The translations under genes and the position numbers were made by a program. The notes beneath the pieces were generated by a model. That model had not been told where the DNA came from. It saw nothing but the letters and a program-made list of their open reading frames with translations, and ran no database searches. 64,000 bases of DNA from Sphingomonas horti (lineage in GTDB: Bacteria; Pseudomonadota; Alphaproteobacteria; Sphingomonadales; Sphingomonadaceae), in assembly GCF_009753715.1 (NCBI RefSeq), contig NZ_WQMS01000016.1, positions 124,001-188,000 on the forward strand, in the 5' to 3' direction. Positions 57,342 through 64,000 of this stretch are shown piece by piece. Numbering within the stretch: the stretch's first letter is position 1; every line of letters starts with the position of its first letter.

Positions 57342-58226
57342 TCAGGGTTTTGAAGAATGGTTAACGGGGTCGGTGGATAAATCCCTGGGCATGACGGGGA
57401 CGTTGTCGATCAGCCGCGCCGCGCCGATCCGGGCGGCCGCCAGCAGCCGTGCCGGGCGGTCCAGCGACTCCAGCGGCTGCAGCGTCGCGGCGTCGCACAG
57501 GGTGACATAATCGACCGATTGAAAGCCGCCCTCGACCAGTGCCGCTTCGGCGCGGGCGAGCGCTTCGCCCACGTCGCCGCCGCCTTCGATCGCGGACGCG
57601 GCCATGCCCAGCGCCCGGGGAAGTGCGCGCGCCTGCTGCCGCTCCTCTTCGGTCAGGTAGACGTTGCGCGACGACAGCGCGAGGCCGTCCTCGTCACGCT
57701 CGGTCGGGACGCCGACGATCTCGATGCCGAAATCCAGGTCCGCGACCATCCGGCGGACCACCGCGAGCTGCTGGAAATCCTTTTCGCCGAACAGCGCGAC
57801 GTCCGGCCGGACCTGGTTGAACAATTTGGCGACGACGGTCGCCACGCCCTCGAAATGGCCCGGCCGCGCCGCGCCGTCGAGCCCCTCGCTGACGCCGGCG
57901 ACCGAAATGCTCGTCGCATAGCCGGCCGGATACATGACCTCGGCGTCGGGCATCCACAGCAGCGCGGCCCCGGCCTCGCTCAGCATCGCCGAATCCTTGG
58001 CGGCACGGCGCGGATAGGCGCCCAGATCCTCGTTCGCGCCGAACTGCCTGGGGTTGACGAAGATCGAGACGACGACGTGCTTCGCGCGCTTCCGCGCCTC
58101 CGCAACCAGCGCCATGTGCCCGGCATGAAGCGCGCCCATCGTCGGCACCAGCGCCAGCTTGCCCCCTTCGGCACAAAGCGCCGCGAGCGCTTTGCGCAGC
58201 GGTTTCAATTGACGGATGGTTTGCAC
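57342..58226 (-). CDS. panC: Pantoate-beta-alanine ligase
   Basis: A 294-residue enzyme forming pantothenate from pantoate and beta-alanine with ATP. VPTMGALHAGHMALV carries the nucleotide-binding HxGH. SIFVNPRQFGANEDLGAYPR, LFGEKDFQQLAVVRRMV and ALSSRNVYLTEEER are diagnostic. The start GTG 58226 (VQTIRQLKPLRKAL) agrees with family N-termini; an ATG at 58271 in the same frame is less likely. It is divergent from mipZ with about 80 bp between. Confidence 0.95.
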   Translation of the reverse strand: MQTIRQLKPLRKALAALCAEGGKLALVPTMGALHAGHMALVAEARKRAKHVVVSIFVNPRQFGANEDLGAYPRRAAKDSAMLSEAGAALLWMPDAEVMYPAGYATSISVAGVSEGLDGAARPGHFEGVATVVAKLFNQVRPDVALFGEKDFQQLAVVRRMVADLDFGIEIVGVPTERDEDGLALSSRNVYLTEEERQQARALPRALGMAASAIEGGGDVGEALARAEAALVEGGFQSVDYVTLCDAATLQPLESLDRPARLLAAARIGAARLIDNVPVMPRDLSTDPVNHSSKP

Positions 58227-58309
58227 GGTGACTCGGGGCTGATATGAGCGGGCTCCATAGGGGGCGCTCATGTTCCCGATCAAGTAACCTGATCATGGAA
58301 AGCGGTCGC

Positions 58310-59095
58310 ATGGCCTTGCACGGCGCGCACGTCATTGTTTTCGCGAACGAAAAGGGAGGCACCGGGAAATCCACCACGGCGGTGCACGTGGCGGTCGCGC
58401 TCGCCGCCCAGGGGCGTTCGGTCGCGGCGCTGGACCTGGATCATCGCCAGCGGACCCTCGCCCGCTACCTCGAGAACCGCGCCGCGACGATGAAGCGGCG
58501 CGGTGTCGACCTGCCGCAGCCGCGCTTCGCCGTCGTCGACGGATCGAGCGAGGCGGGCTTCGACGCGGCGCTGGCCGAGGCAGCCGCCGATGCCGAGTTC
58601 GTCGTGATCGACACGCCGGGCCGCGACGACCCGATCGCCCGGCGGGCGGCGACGATGGCCAATACTTTGGTCACGCCGATGAACGACAGCTTCGTCGATT
58701 TCGACCTGATCGGCCAGGTCGATCCGGAGAATTACAAGGTCAGCCGGCCGAGCTTCTATTCCGAGCTGATCTGGGATGCGCGCAAGGTGCGGGCGAAGAC
58801 CGACGGCGCGACGATCGACTGGATCGTGCTGCGCAACCGGATGCAGCATATCGAGGCGCGCAACATGCGCCGGGTCGGCGAGGCGCTGGTCGCGCTGTCC
58901 AAGCGCGTCGGCTTCCGTATCATCCCCGGCCTCGGCGAGCGCGTCATCTATCGCGAGCTGTTCCCGAGCGGCCTCACCATGCTCGACATCGGCCAGATCC
59001 CGGACATCGGCCTCGGCCATGTCGCGGCGCGCCAGGAATTGCGCGAGCTGGTCGCCGGACTCGCGCTGCCGGACCGGATCGGCGCCGCCGCCTGA
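58310..59095 (+). CDS. mipZ: Division-plane positioning ATPase MipZ
   Basis: A 261-residue ParA/MinD-type ATPase which in Caulobacter forms a gradient from the ParB-bound origins and blocks FtsZ polymerisation near the poles. The deviant Walker A is NEKGGTGKSTT at about residues 13-23, Walker B is FVVIDTPGRDD. RMQHIEARNMRRVGEAL and ERVIYRELFPSGLTMLDI are MipZ-specific. The start ATG 58310 has GGAAAG upstream; ATG 58295 is an alternative. The J-domain gene begins on its stop codon (TGATG). Confidence 0.94.
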   Translation: MALHGAHVIVFANEKGGTGKSTTAVHVAVALAAQGRSVAALDLDHRQRTLARYLENRAATMKRRGVDLPQPRFAVVDGSSEAGFDAALAEAAADAEFVVIDTPGRDDPIARRAATMANTLVTPMNDSFVDFDLIGQVDPENYKVSRPSFYSELIWDARKVRAKTDGATIDWIVLRNRMQHIEARNMRRVGEALVALSKRVGFRIIPGLGERVIYRELFPSGLTMLDIGQIPDIGLGHVAARQELRELVAGLALPDRIGAAA

Positions 59096-59370
59096 TGGCC
59101 AAGCTGCTGACCCTGGTCGCACTGGCGGCGCTGGTCGTTTTCTGGTGGCGGGGGAATCAGCAGCGGCGGCGCGTCAGCATGCCGCTTGCCGAGGCGCGCC
59201 AGTTGCTGGGGCTCGGCGCCGATGCGGATGCCGATCAGGTCCGCGACGCCCATCGCCGCATCATCGCGCGAGTGCATCCGGATGCCGGTGGCACGATCGA
59301 GCTTGCGCGACGCACCAATCTCGCTCGCGACGTGCTGCTGAAGGAACTGGCGCGGCCCTCGACAGATTAG
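59095..59370 (+). CDS. Membrane-anchored J-domain protein (TIM14/Pam18-like)
   Basis: A 91-residue protein with an N-terminal transmembrane helix (about 3-19, LLTLVALAALVVFWW), a short basic linker, and a C-terminal J-domain of about 60 residues. The J-domain carries the HPD at 61-63 in IIARVHPDAGG, needed to stimulate DnaK-type ATPases. The layout is that of Pam18/TIM14, the inner-membrane import-motor component of mitochondria. Its start overlaps the mipZ stop by one base, so the two are translationally coupled. Confidence 0.88.
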   Translation: MAKLLTLVALAALVVFWWRGNQQRRRVSMPLAEARQLLGLGADADADQVRDAHRRIIARVHPDAGGTIELARRTNLARDVLLKELARPSTD

Positions 59371-59404
59371 GCTCGAAACGCGGGCCATCCACGACGGAGA
59401 TCAA

Positions 59405-60793
59405 ATGACTCATCAATTCCACCCCACGTCGCTGCGCGAGTACGATATCCGCGGCGTGATCGGCGAGACGCTCGGGCCCAACGATGCACGCGCGATCGGG
59501 CGCGGATTCGCGACACTGTTGCGCCGCGCCGGCGGCACGCGGGTGGCGGTGGGCTGGGACGGGCGCGAAAGCTCGCCGGTGCTGGCCGACGCGCTGGTGG
59601 AAGGGTTGACGCAAAGCGGCTGCGACGTGGTGCGGGTCGGCCTCGGCCCGACGCCGATGCTCTATTATGCCGAGGCAGTCCTTGAAGTGGACGGCGGCAT
59701 CATGATCACCGGCAGCCACAATCCGCCGAGCTACAACGGCTTCAAGATGGTGTTCCAGCACCGGCCCTTCTTCGGCGCGGACATCCAGCAGATCGGCAGG
59801 CTGGCCGCCGAAGGCGACTGGGAAGCGGCCGAAACGCCCGGGCAGGTCGGCGACTTCGACATTCTCGACCAATATGTCGGGCGGCTGGTCGCTGGCTATC
59901 AGGGCGGCGCGTTCCGCATCGCCTGGGACGCGGGCAACGGCGCCGCCGGACCGGCACTGGAAAAGCTCGTCCAGCAGCTGCCGGGCGAGCATCATCTCCT
60001 CTTCACCGATGTCGATTCGCGCTTTCCCAACCACCACCCCGATCCGACCGAGGAAAGGAACCTCGAGCATCTTCGCGCCGAAGTGCGGAGCAAGGGCCTC
60101 GATTTCGGCATCGCCTTCGACGGCGACGGCGACCGGATCGGCGCGATCGACGGCGAGGGCCGGATCGTCTGGGGGGACCAATTGCTCGGCATCCTGGCCG
60201 AGCCGGTGCTGAAGGCTGAGCCGGGCGCGACCATCATCGGCGACGTCAAGGCGAGCCAGGCGCTCTACGATCGCATCGCGGAGCTCGGCGGCAAGCCGCT
60301 GATGTGGAAGACCGGCCACAGCCACATCAAGGCGAAGATGAAGGAGATCCATGCGCCGCTCGCCGGCGAGATGAGCGGCCATATCTTCTTCGCGCACGAT
60401 TATTACGGTTATGACGACGCGCTCTACGCCGCGGTGCGGCTGCTGGGGGCGGTGCGGCTGTCGGGCAAGTCGCTGACGCAGCTGAAGTCCGAGATGCCGC
60501 TGGTGCTCAACACGCCCGAGATGCGCTTCCAGGTCGACGAAAGCCGCAAATTCGCGGTCGTGGACGAAGTGCTCGACCGGCTGGAGAAGAACGGGGCCGA
60601 CGTGAACCGCACCGACGGCGCCCGCGTCACCACTGCCGATGGCTGGTGGCTGCTGCGCGCGTCCAACACCCAGGACGTGCTGGTCGCGCGCGCCGAAGCG
60701 AAGGACCAGGCGGGGCTGGACCGGCTCGTCGCCCAGATCGACGATCAGCTCGCGGCGTCAGGAATCAAGCGGGGGCCGCAGGCGGGGCACTGA
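59405..60793 (+). CDS. Phosphomannomutase/phosphoglucomutase
   Basis: A 462-residue alpha-D-phosphohexomutase interconverting the 1- and 6-phosphates of glucose or mannose, for polysaccharide and nucleotide-sugar synthesis. REYDIRGVIG begins the protein. The phosphoserine loop is TGSHNPPSYNGFKM, the metal loop FDGDGDRIG, the sugar loop GEMSGHIFFAHDYYG, and the phosphate-binding loop RASNTQDVLVARAEA. All four active-site elements are present. ATG 59405 lies 34 bp after the J-domain gene. A palindromic element follows the stop. Confidence 0.94.
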   Translation: MTHQFHPTSLREYDIRGVIGETLGPNDARAIGRGFATLLRRAGGTRVAVGWDGRESSPVLADALVEGLTQSGCDVVRVGLGPTPMLYYAEAVLEVDGGIMITGSHNPPSYNGFKMVFQHRPFFGADIQQIGRLAAEGDWEAAETPGQVGDFDILDQYVGRLVAGYQGGAFRIAWDAGNGAAGPALEKLVQQLPGEHHLLFTDVDSRFPNHHPDPTEERNLEHLRAEVRSKGLDFGIAFDGDGDRIGAIDGEGRIVWGDQLLGILAEPVLKAEPGATIIGDVKASQALYDRIAELGGKPLMWKTGHSHIKAKMKEIHAPLAGEMSGHIFFAHDYYGYDDALYAAVRLLGAVRLSGKSLTQLKSEMPLVLNTPEMRFQVDESRKFAVVDEVLDRLEKNGADVNRTDGARVTTADGWWLLRASNTQDVLVARAEAKDQAGLDRLVAQIDDQLAASGIKRGPQAGH

Positions 60794-60797
60794 TGCA

Positions 60798-60924
60798 GCC
60801 CCTCTCCCGCTTGCGGGAGAGGGTGCGGAGCGGAACGACGCCGGGGTGAGGGTACTCGGCGCGTGACAGGCCCTCACCCGCCTCGCTTACGCTCGGCACC
60901 CTCTCCCGCAAGCGGGAGAGGGGC
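60798..60924. repeat. Palindromic element between convergent hexomutase and nusB
   Basis: Exact 29-bp inverted arms (60798-60826 and 60896-60924), each containing its own hairpin CCTCTCCCGC-TT-GCGGGAGAGG. The spacer of about 69 nt includes CCTCACCC/GGGTGAGG. Its right end overlaps the nusB TAG by one base. It probably serves as a bidirectional terminator. Confidence 0.9.
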
Positions 60925-61376
60925 TACTTCCGCACCTCTTTCGCCACGGTATCGAGCAGCCCGTTCACGAAGGCGGTCTCGCGCTTGTCGTAGAAGGCGT
61001 GCGCCACGTCGACATATTCGCTGATCACGCTCGCCACCGACACATCGGCGCGGGCGAGCAGCTCGTAGGTGCCGGCGCGCAGGATCTGGCGCATCGGGCG
61101 GTCGAGCCGGGACAGGCTCCAGCCCTGGGCGAGCTTGGCCGCGATCAGCCGGTCGATTTCCTCGCGCCGCGCGTCGACGCCGGTCACGATGTCGTCGAAG
61201 AAGGCGACCTCGGCATCGGCATATTCGACGTCTTCGATCGTCGCGCCAAGCCGGTGCATGTGGAATTCGTGCAACAGCGGACGGAGCGCGGTCCCTTCCA
61301 TTTCCTGCTGGTACAGCGCCTGCACCGCGGCAAGGCGGGCGGCGGAACGGGATTTGGATCGTGCGGTCTGGGTCAT
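60924..61376 (-). CDS. nusB: Transcription antitermination protein NusB
   Basis: A 150-residue NusB which with NusE binds boxA in rRNA leaders. ARLAAVQALYQQEM, LDRPMRQILRAGTYELLARADV and AFVNGLLDTVAKEVRK are conserved. The start ATG 61376 overlaps the hisD stop (ATGA), so it is the distal gene of the hisG-hisD-nusB operon. Confidence 0.95.
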   Translation of the reverse strand: MTQTARSKSRSAARLAAVQALYQQEMEGTALRPLLHEFHMHRLGATIEDVEYADAEVAFFDDIVTGVDARREEIDRLIAAKLAQGWSLSRLDRPMRQILRAGTYELLARADVSVASVISEYVDVAHAFYDKRETAFVNGLLDTVAKEVRK

Positions 61377-62662
61377 TGGCCTAATCTGAGGGCGACGGAG
61401 CGTGCGTGGGCCGGTAGCCCTTCCGCCTCCGCCAGTGCAACCGCGGCCGGCCCAAGTTTTTGCAGCGACTCCGCCGAGCAGCCGAGAAAGCTCGTGCGCT
61501 TCATGAAATCCAGCACGCTGAGCCCCGACGAAAAGCGCGCGCGGCGGCCGGTCGGAAGGACATGATTTGGGCCGCCCAGATAATCGCCGATCGCTTCCGG
61601 CGTGTGGCGGCCAAGGAAGACAGAGCCGGCGTGGCGCACGGCCGCGAACAGCGGCTCGGGATCGGTGACGGCCAGCTCCAGATGCTCGGGCGCGAGCCGG
61701 TCGATCAGCGGCGCGGCGTCGATCAGCCGTTCGACCAGGATGATCGCGCCGTTCGCGTCCCAGCTCGCTCGCGCCGTCGCGCCGGTGGCGAGTTCGCCGG
61801 TCTGGCGGTCGACCGCGGCCGCAACCGCGCCGGCGAACCCATGGTCGTCTGTGAACAGGATCGACTGGCTGGTCGGGTCATGCTCGGCCTGGCTCAGCAG
61901 GTCGGCGGCGATCCATTCGGGATCGTTGTCCGCATCGGCGATGACCAGGATTTCCGATGGCCCCGCCACCATGTCGATGCCGACCACGCCGTAGAGCTGG
62001 CGCTTGGCTTCCGCGACCCAGGCGTTGCCGGGCCCGACGATCACGTCGACCGGATCGATCCGGTCGGTCCCGTACGCGAGCGCCCCGATCGCCTGCGCGC
62101 CGCCGATGCGCCAGATTTCCTCGATGCCGACCAGCGCCGCCGCCGCCAGCACGAGCGGATTGACCTCGCCTTTAGGCGTCGGCGTCACCATCGCCAGCCG
62201 CTCGACTCCGGCGACCTTGGCGGGAATCGCGTTCATCAGCAGCGAACTCGGGTATGCCGCCCGTCCCCCGGGCACGTACAGCCCTGCCGCCTCGACCGGC
62301 CGCCACCGTGCGCCAATCCGCACGCCTGCGGCGTCGACTTCGTCGCGATCCGCCGGCCGTTGCTTTTCGTGATAGGCAGCGATGCGCGCGGCAGCGAGCT
62401 CCAGCGCCTCGCGCAGATCGGGCCTGAGCGCATCGAGCGCCGCCCCGCATTCCGCCGCATCGATCTGCCAGCCGCTCGTTTCGAGGTCGTGGCCATCGAA
62501 CGCTTGTGTGTAGTCGCGCAGCGCAGCGTCGCCTTCTGCACGCACGCGAGAGAGAATCCCGAGCACGTCAAGCGACACGTTGGCATCTGCCTCGCACCGC
62601 GCATTCACCAGCGCGTCGAAGCGGGCGCGGAAATCGGGATCGGAGGCGGAAAGGCGGATCAT
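61373..62662 (-). CDS. hisD: Histidinol dehydrogenase
   Basis: A 429-residue NAD-dependent zinc enzyme oxidising L-histidinol to L-histidine in two steps. [23 protein letters not shown] (in part), [34 protein letters not shown] and [12 protein letters not shown] are all diagnostic; catalytic Glu and His lie in APEHLEL. The start ATG 62662 overlaps the hisG stop (ATGA). The length is normal. Confidence 0.97.
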   Translation of the reverse strand: MIRLSASDPDFRARFDALVNARCEADANVSLDVLGILSRVRAEGDAALRDYTQAFDGHDLETSGWQIDAAECGAALDALRPDLREALELAAARIAAYHEKQRPADRDEVDAAGVRIGARWRPVEAAGLYVPGGRAAYPSSLLMNAIPAKVAGVERLAMVTPTPKGEVNPLVLAAAALVGIEEIWRIGGAQAIGALAYGTDRIDPVDVIVGPGNAWVAEAKRQLYGVVGIDMVAGPSEILVIADADNDPEWIAADLLSQAEHDPTSQSILFTDDHGFAGAVAAAVDRQTGELATGATARASWDANGAIILVERLIDAAPLIDRLAPEHLELAVTDPEPLFAAVRHAGSVFLGRHTPEAIGDYLGGPNHVLPTGRRARFSSGLSVLDFMKRTSFLGCSAESLQKLGPAAVALAEAEGLPAHARSVALRLGQ

Positions 62663-63309
62663 CGCACCGCCGCCCGGAACGCGTCTATCAGCGGCCCGAT
62701 CTGCGGCGAGCGCATCTTGAACGCCGCGCGGTTGGCGATCAGGCGCGCGCTGACCTCGGCGATGACCTCAACCTCGACCAGCCCGTTCTCCCTGAGCGTG
62801 CGGCCGGAGGACACCAGGTCGACGATCCGGCTGGACAGGCCGAGCAGCGGCGCCAGCTCCATCGCGCCATTGAGCTTCACGCATTCGGCCTGCACGCCCC
62901 GCGCCTCGAAATGCCGGCGGGTCAGCGCCGGATATTTGGTCGCGACGCGGACGTGGCTCCATTCGCGCGGGTCGTCCAGCGCGGCGAGCGTCGCCGGCTC
63001 GGCCACCGATACGCGGCAGCGCCCGATGCCGAGGTCGACCGGCGCGTAGAGCTCGGAATAGTCGAACTCCATCAGCACGTCGGAGCCGACGATCCCCAGT
63101 TGCGCGGCACCGTGCGCGACGAAGGTCGCGACGTCGAACGCACGCACGCGGATCAGCGAGATGTCCGGCCGGTTGGTCGCGAAGCGGAGCGCGCGGCTGG
63201 CTTCATCGGCAAAGGCGGGCTCAGGCTTGATCCCGGCGCGCGCGAGCAAGGGGAGTGCCTCGTCGAGGATGCGCCCCTTCGGCACGGCGATGATGACGGG
63301 ATCGGCCAT
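62659..63309 (-). CDS. hisG: ATP phosphoribosyltransferase, short form
   Basis: A 216-residue catalytic subunit for the first step of histidine synthesis, joining ATP and [31 protein letters not shown] and [13 protein letters not shown] are conserved. It has no C-terminal ACT-like regulatory domain, so it is the short form, which in other bacteria needs HisZ for activity and feedback inhibition by histidine. No hisZ is seen in the window; the hisS at 14.8-16.0 kb is a full HisRS. First gene of the hisG-hisD-nusB operon. Confidence 0.95.
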   Translation of the reverse strand: MADPVIIAVPKGRILDEALPLLARAGIKPEPAFADEASRALRFATNRPDISLIRVRAFDVATFVAHGAAQLGIVGSDVLMEFDYSELYAPVDLGIGRCRVSVAEPATLAALDDPREWSHVRVATKYPALTRRHFEARGVQAECVKLNGAMELAPLLGLSSRIVDLVSSGRTLRENGLVEVEVIAEVSARLIANRAAFKMRSPQIGPLIDAFRAAVR

Positions 63310-63347
63310 GGCCGGGCGGCTTTAGAGGTGCCGCCACCGCCGGGCAA

Positions 63348-63578
63348 CTAACGCTGCCGCGGCTTCGTGTCGTTGAGCGCAATCTGGTTGGTGACTGAGC
63401 GGCAGCTCGCCATCAGTTCGGGGAAGTCGAGGTCGCCGTTCCTGATCAGCTCGGCTTCGGCGGCCTGCTGGCATTGGGCCATCGTTTCGAAGCGCGTGTC
63501 GACGATGCGGGCCTGCGTGCATTGATAGCCGCCGTCGCCGCAGCCCATGATCGCCATCACGTAAATGAACGGGCCCAT
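63348..63578 (-). CDS. Small hypothetical protein, 76 aa
   Basis: MGPFIYVMAIMGCGDGGYQC begins the protein. The cysteines in GCGDGGYQCTQA, MAQCQQAAEA and LMASCRS suggest two disulfides. The first ten residues are hydrophobic, so the protein is possibly exported or envelope-associated. ATG 63578 has GGAGAG upstream and is preferred over the longer frame. There is no named family. Confidence 0.75.
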   Translation of the reverse strand: MGPFIYVMAIMGCGDGGYQCTQARIVDTRFETMAQCQQAAEAELIRNGDLDFPELMASCRSVTNQIALNDTKPRQR

Positions 63579-63664
63579 CGCCACTCTCCTCGGGAGCGAC
63601 TCAACCAATGACATTGCGACCGGTTGCATTGGTTTCGCGCGCGGTCCTCCCTACATCGACGAGG

Positions 63665-64000
63665 ATGTCGAAATCTGTGACCGGGGGCACATCGGACGAC
63701 CGGCTCAGCTGGGCGATGTTCCGCCGCTTCCTTCCCTATCTGTGGCCGGAGCATGAGCCGGCGATCCGCAGGCGCGTCGTCGCCTCGCTGGCGCTGATCC
63801 TGATCGCGAAGGCGACGACGCTGCTGATGCCGTTCGCCTACAAAGGCGCGATCGACCGGATGGCGCCGGGGCTGGAGCCGGGCGCCGCCCTCGCGGTCGC
63901 GCTGGTCGTCGCCTATGCGGCCGCCCGCTTCGGCGGCGTGTTCTTCGACAATGTGCGGAACACGATCTTCGAGCGGGTCGGCCAGGACGCGACGCAGCGG
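63665..64000 (+). CDS. ATM1-type ABC transporter, N-terminal membrane domain (cut by window end)
   Basis: The frame ATG 63665 reads through to the window edge (112 codons). MSKSVTGGTSDDRLSWAMFR is followed by RRFLPYLWPEHEPAIRRRVV and transmembrane helices (LALILIAKATTLLMPFAYKG, ALAVALVVAYAAARFGGVFF). NTIFERVGQDATQR is the start of an intracellular coupling helix. This order matches Atm1/ABCB7-like exporters for glutathione-linked sulfur or heavy metals. The ATPase domain is not in the window, so the assignment rests on the membrane part. Confidence 0.82.
   Translation, partial: MSKSVTGGTSDDRLSWAMFRRFLPYLWPEHEPAIRRRVVASLALILIAKATTLLMPFAYKGAIDRMAPGLEPGAALAVALVVAYAAARFGGVFFDNVRNTIFERVGQDATQR

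Overview
This is a 64 kb chromosomal segment with G+C mostly in the mid-to-high 60s, dense genes and many 4-bp ATGA/GTGA overlaps. It is typical of an alphaproteobacterium of the order Sphingomonadales (Sphingomonas-like). The indicators are a PEPxxWA-CTERM protein, MipZ, a DUF4167 protein, the hisG-hisD-nusB order, the prfA-prmC pair next to hisS, and the abundant small palindromic repeats of this group. No rRNA, tRNA, phage, transposase or CRISPR array was seen.

Layout. 1-3.8 kb: the 5' part of an alpha-ketoglutarate-semialdehyde dehydrogenase (runs off the left edge), divergent from an amino-sugar catabolic pair (SIS-type glucosamine-6-phosphate deaminase and nagA), with a GTATAC operator between them. 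3.8-11.1 kb: a complete histidine utilisation (hut) locus using the formylglutamate route. hutI sits behind nagA, hutC-hutF run leftward, and hutH-hutG-hutU run rightward, with a HutC-like operator in the divergent promoter. 11-19 kb: L,D-transpeptidase, DUF4167, prmC-prfA-hisS, DUF1345, an M61 peptidase and ppa. 19-29 kb: beta-oxidation SDR and thiolase, a copper-storage-like Cys protein, nitroreductase, ferredoxin reductase, a nicotinamide-riboside salvage pair (pnuC and kinase), CsgG-like, DUF72 and lepA. 29-38 kb: accessory and envelope genes (PEPxxWA-CTERM, SDR, DUF4199 with a membrane-anchored LuxR, OmpA, serine hydrolase, NRAMP-like, ExbD, cytochrome c'). 38-50 kb: gyrB, 2H phosphoesterase, GNAT, a metallothionein-like peptide divergent from a MerR regulator, ung, S10 peptidase, MFS, phospholipid-methyltransferase-like, PLD-like, rpoZ, CDF and pdxH. 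50.8-54.4 kb: the Ku-LigD end-joining pair. 54-64 kb: LysR, several uncharacterised genes, panC, mipZ with a membrane J-domain protein, phosphomannomutase, nusB-hisD-hisG, and the start of an ATM1-type ABC transporter.

The most notable feature is a set of GC-rich palindromic repeats that do not stay between genes. One 142-nt composite lies in frame inside ligD. A relative of it fills the whole ku-ligD gap and supplies the ligD Shine-Dalgarno. A third forms or precedes the N-terminus of prmC. A short one is translated inside hutG. This resembles the protein-coding palindromic elements of Rickettsia. A second notable locus is a 30-residue, 8-cysteine peptide too short for most gene finders, transcribed from a promoter that closely resembles a classical mer operator beside a MerR gene.
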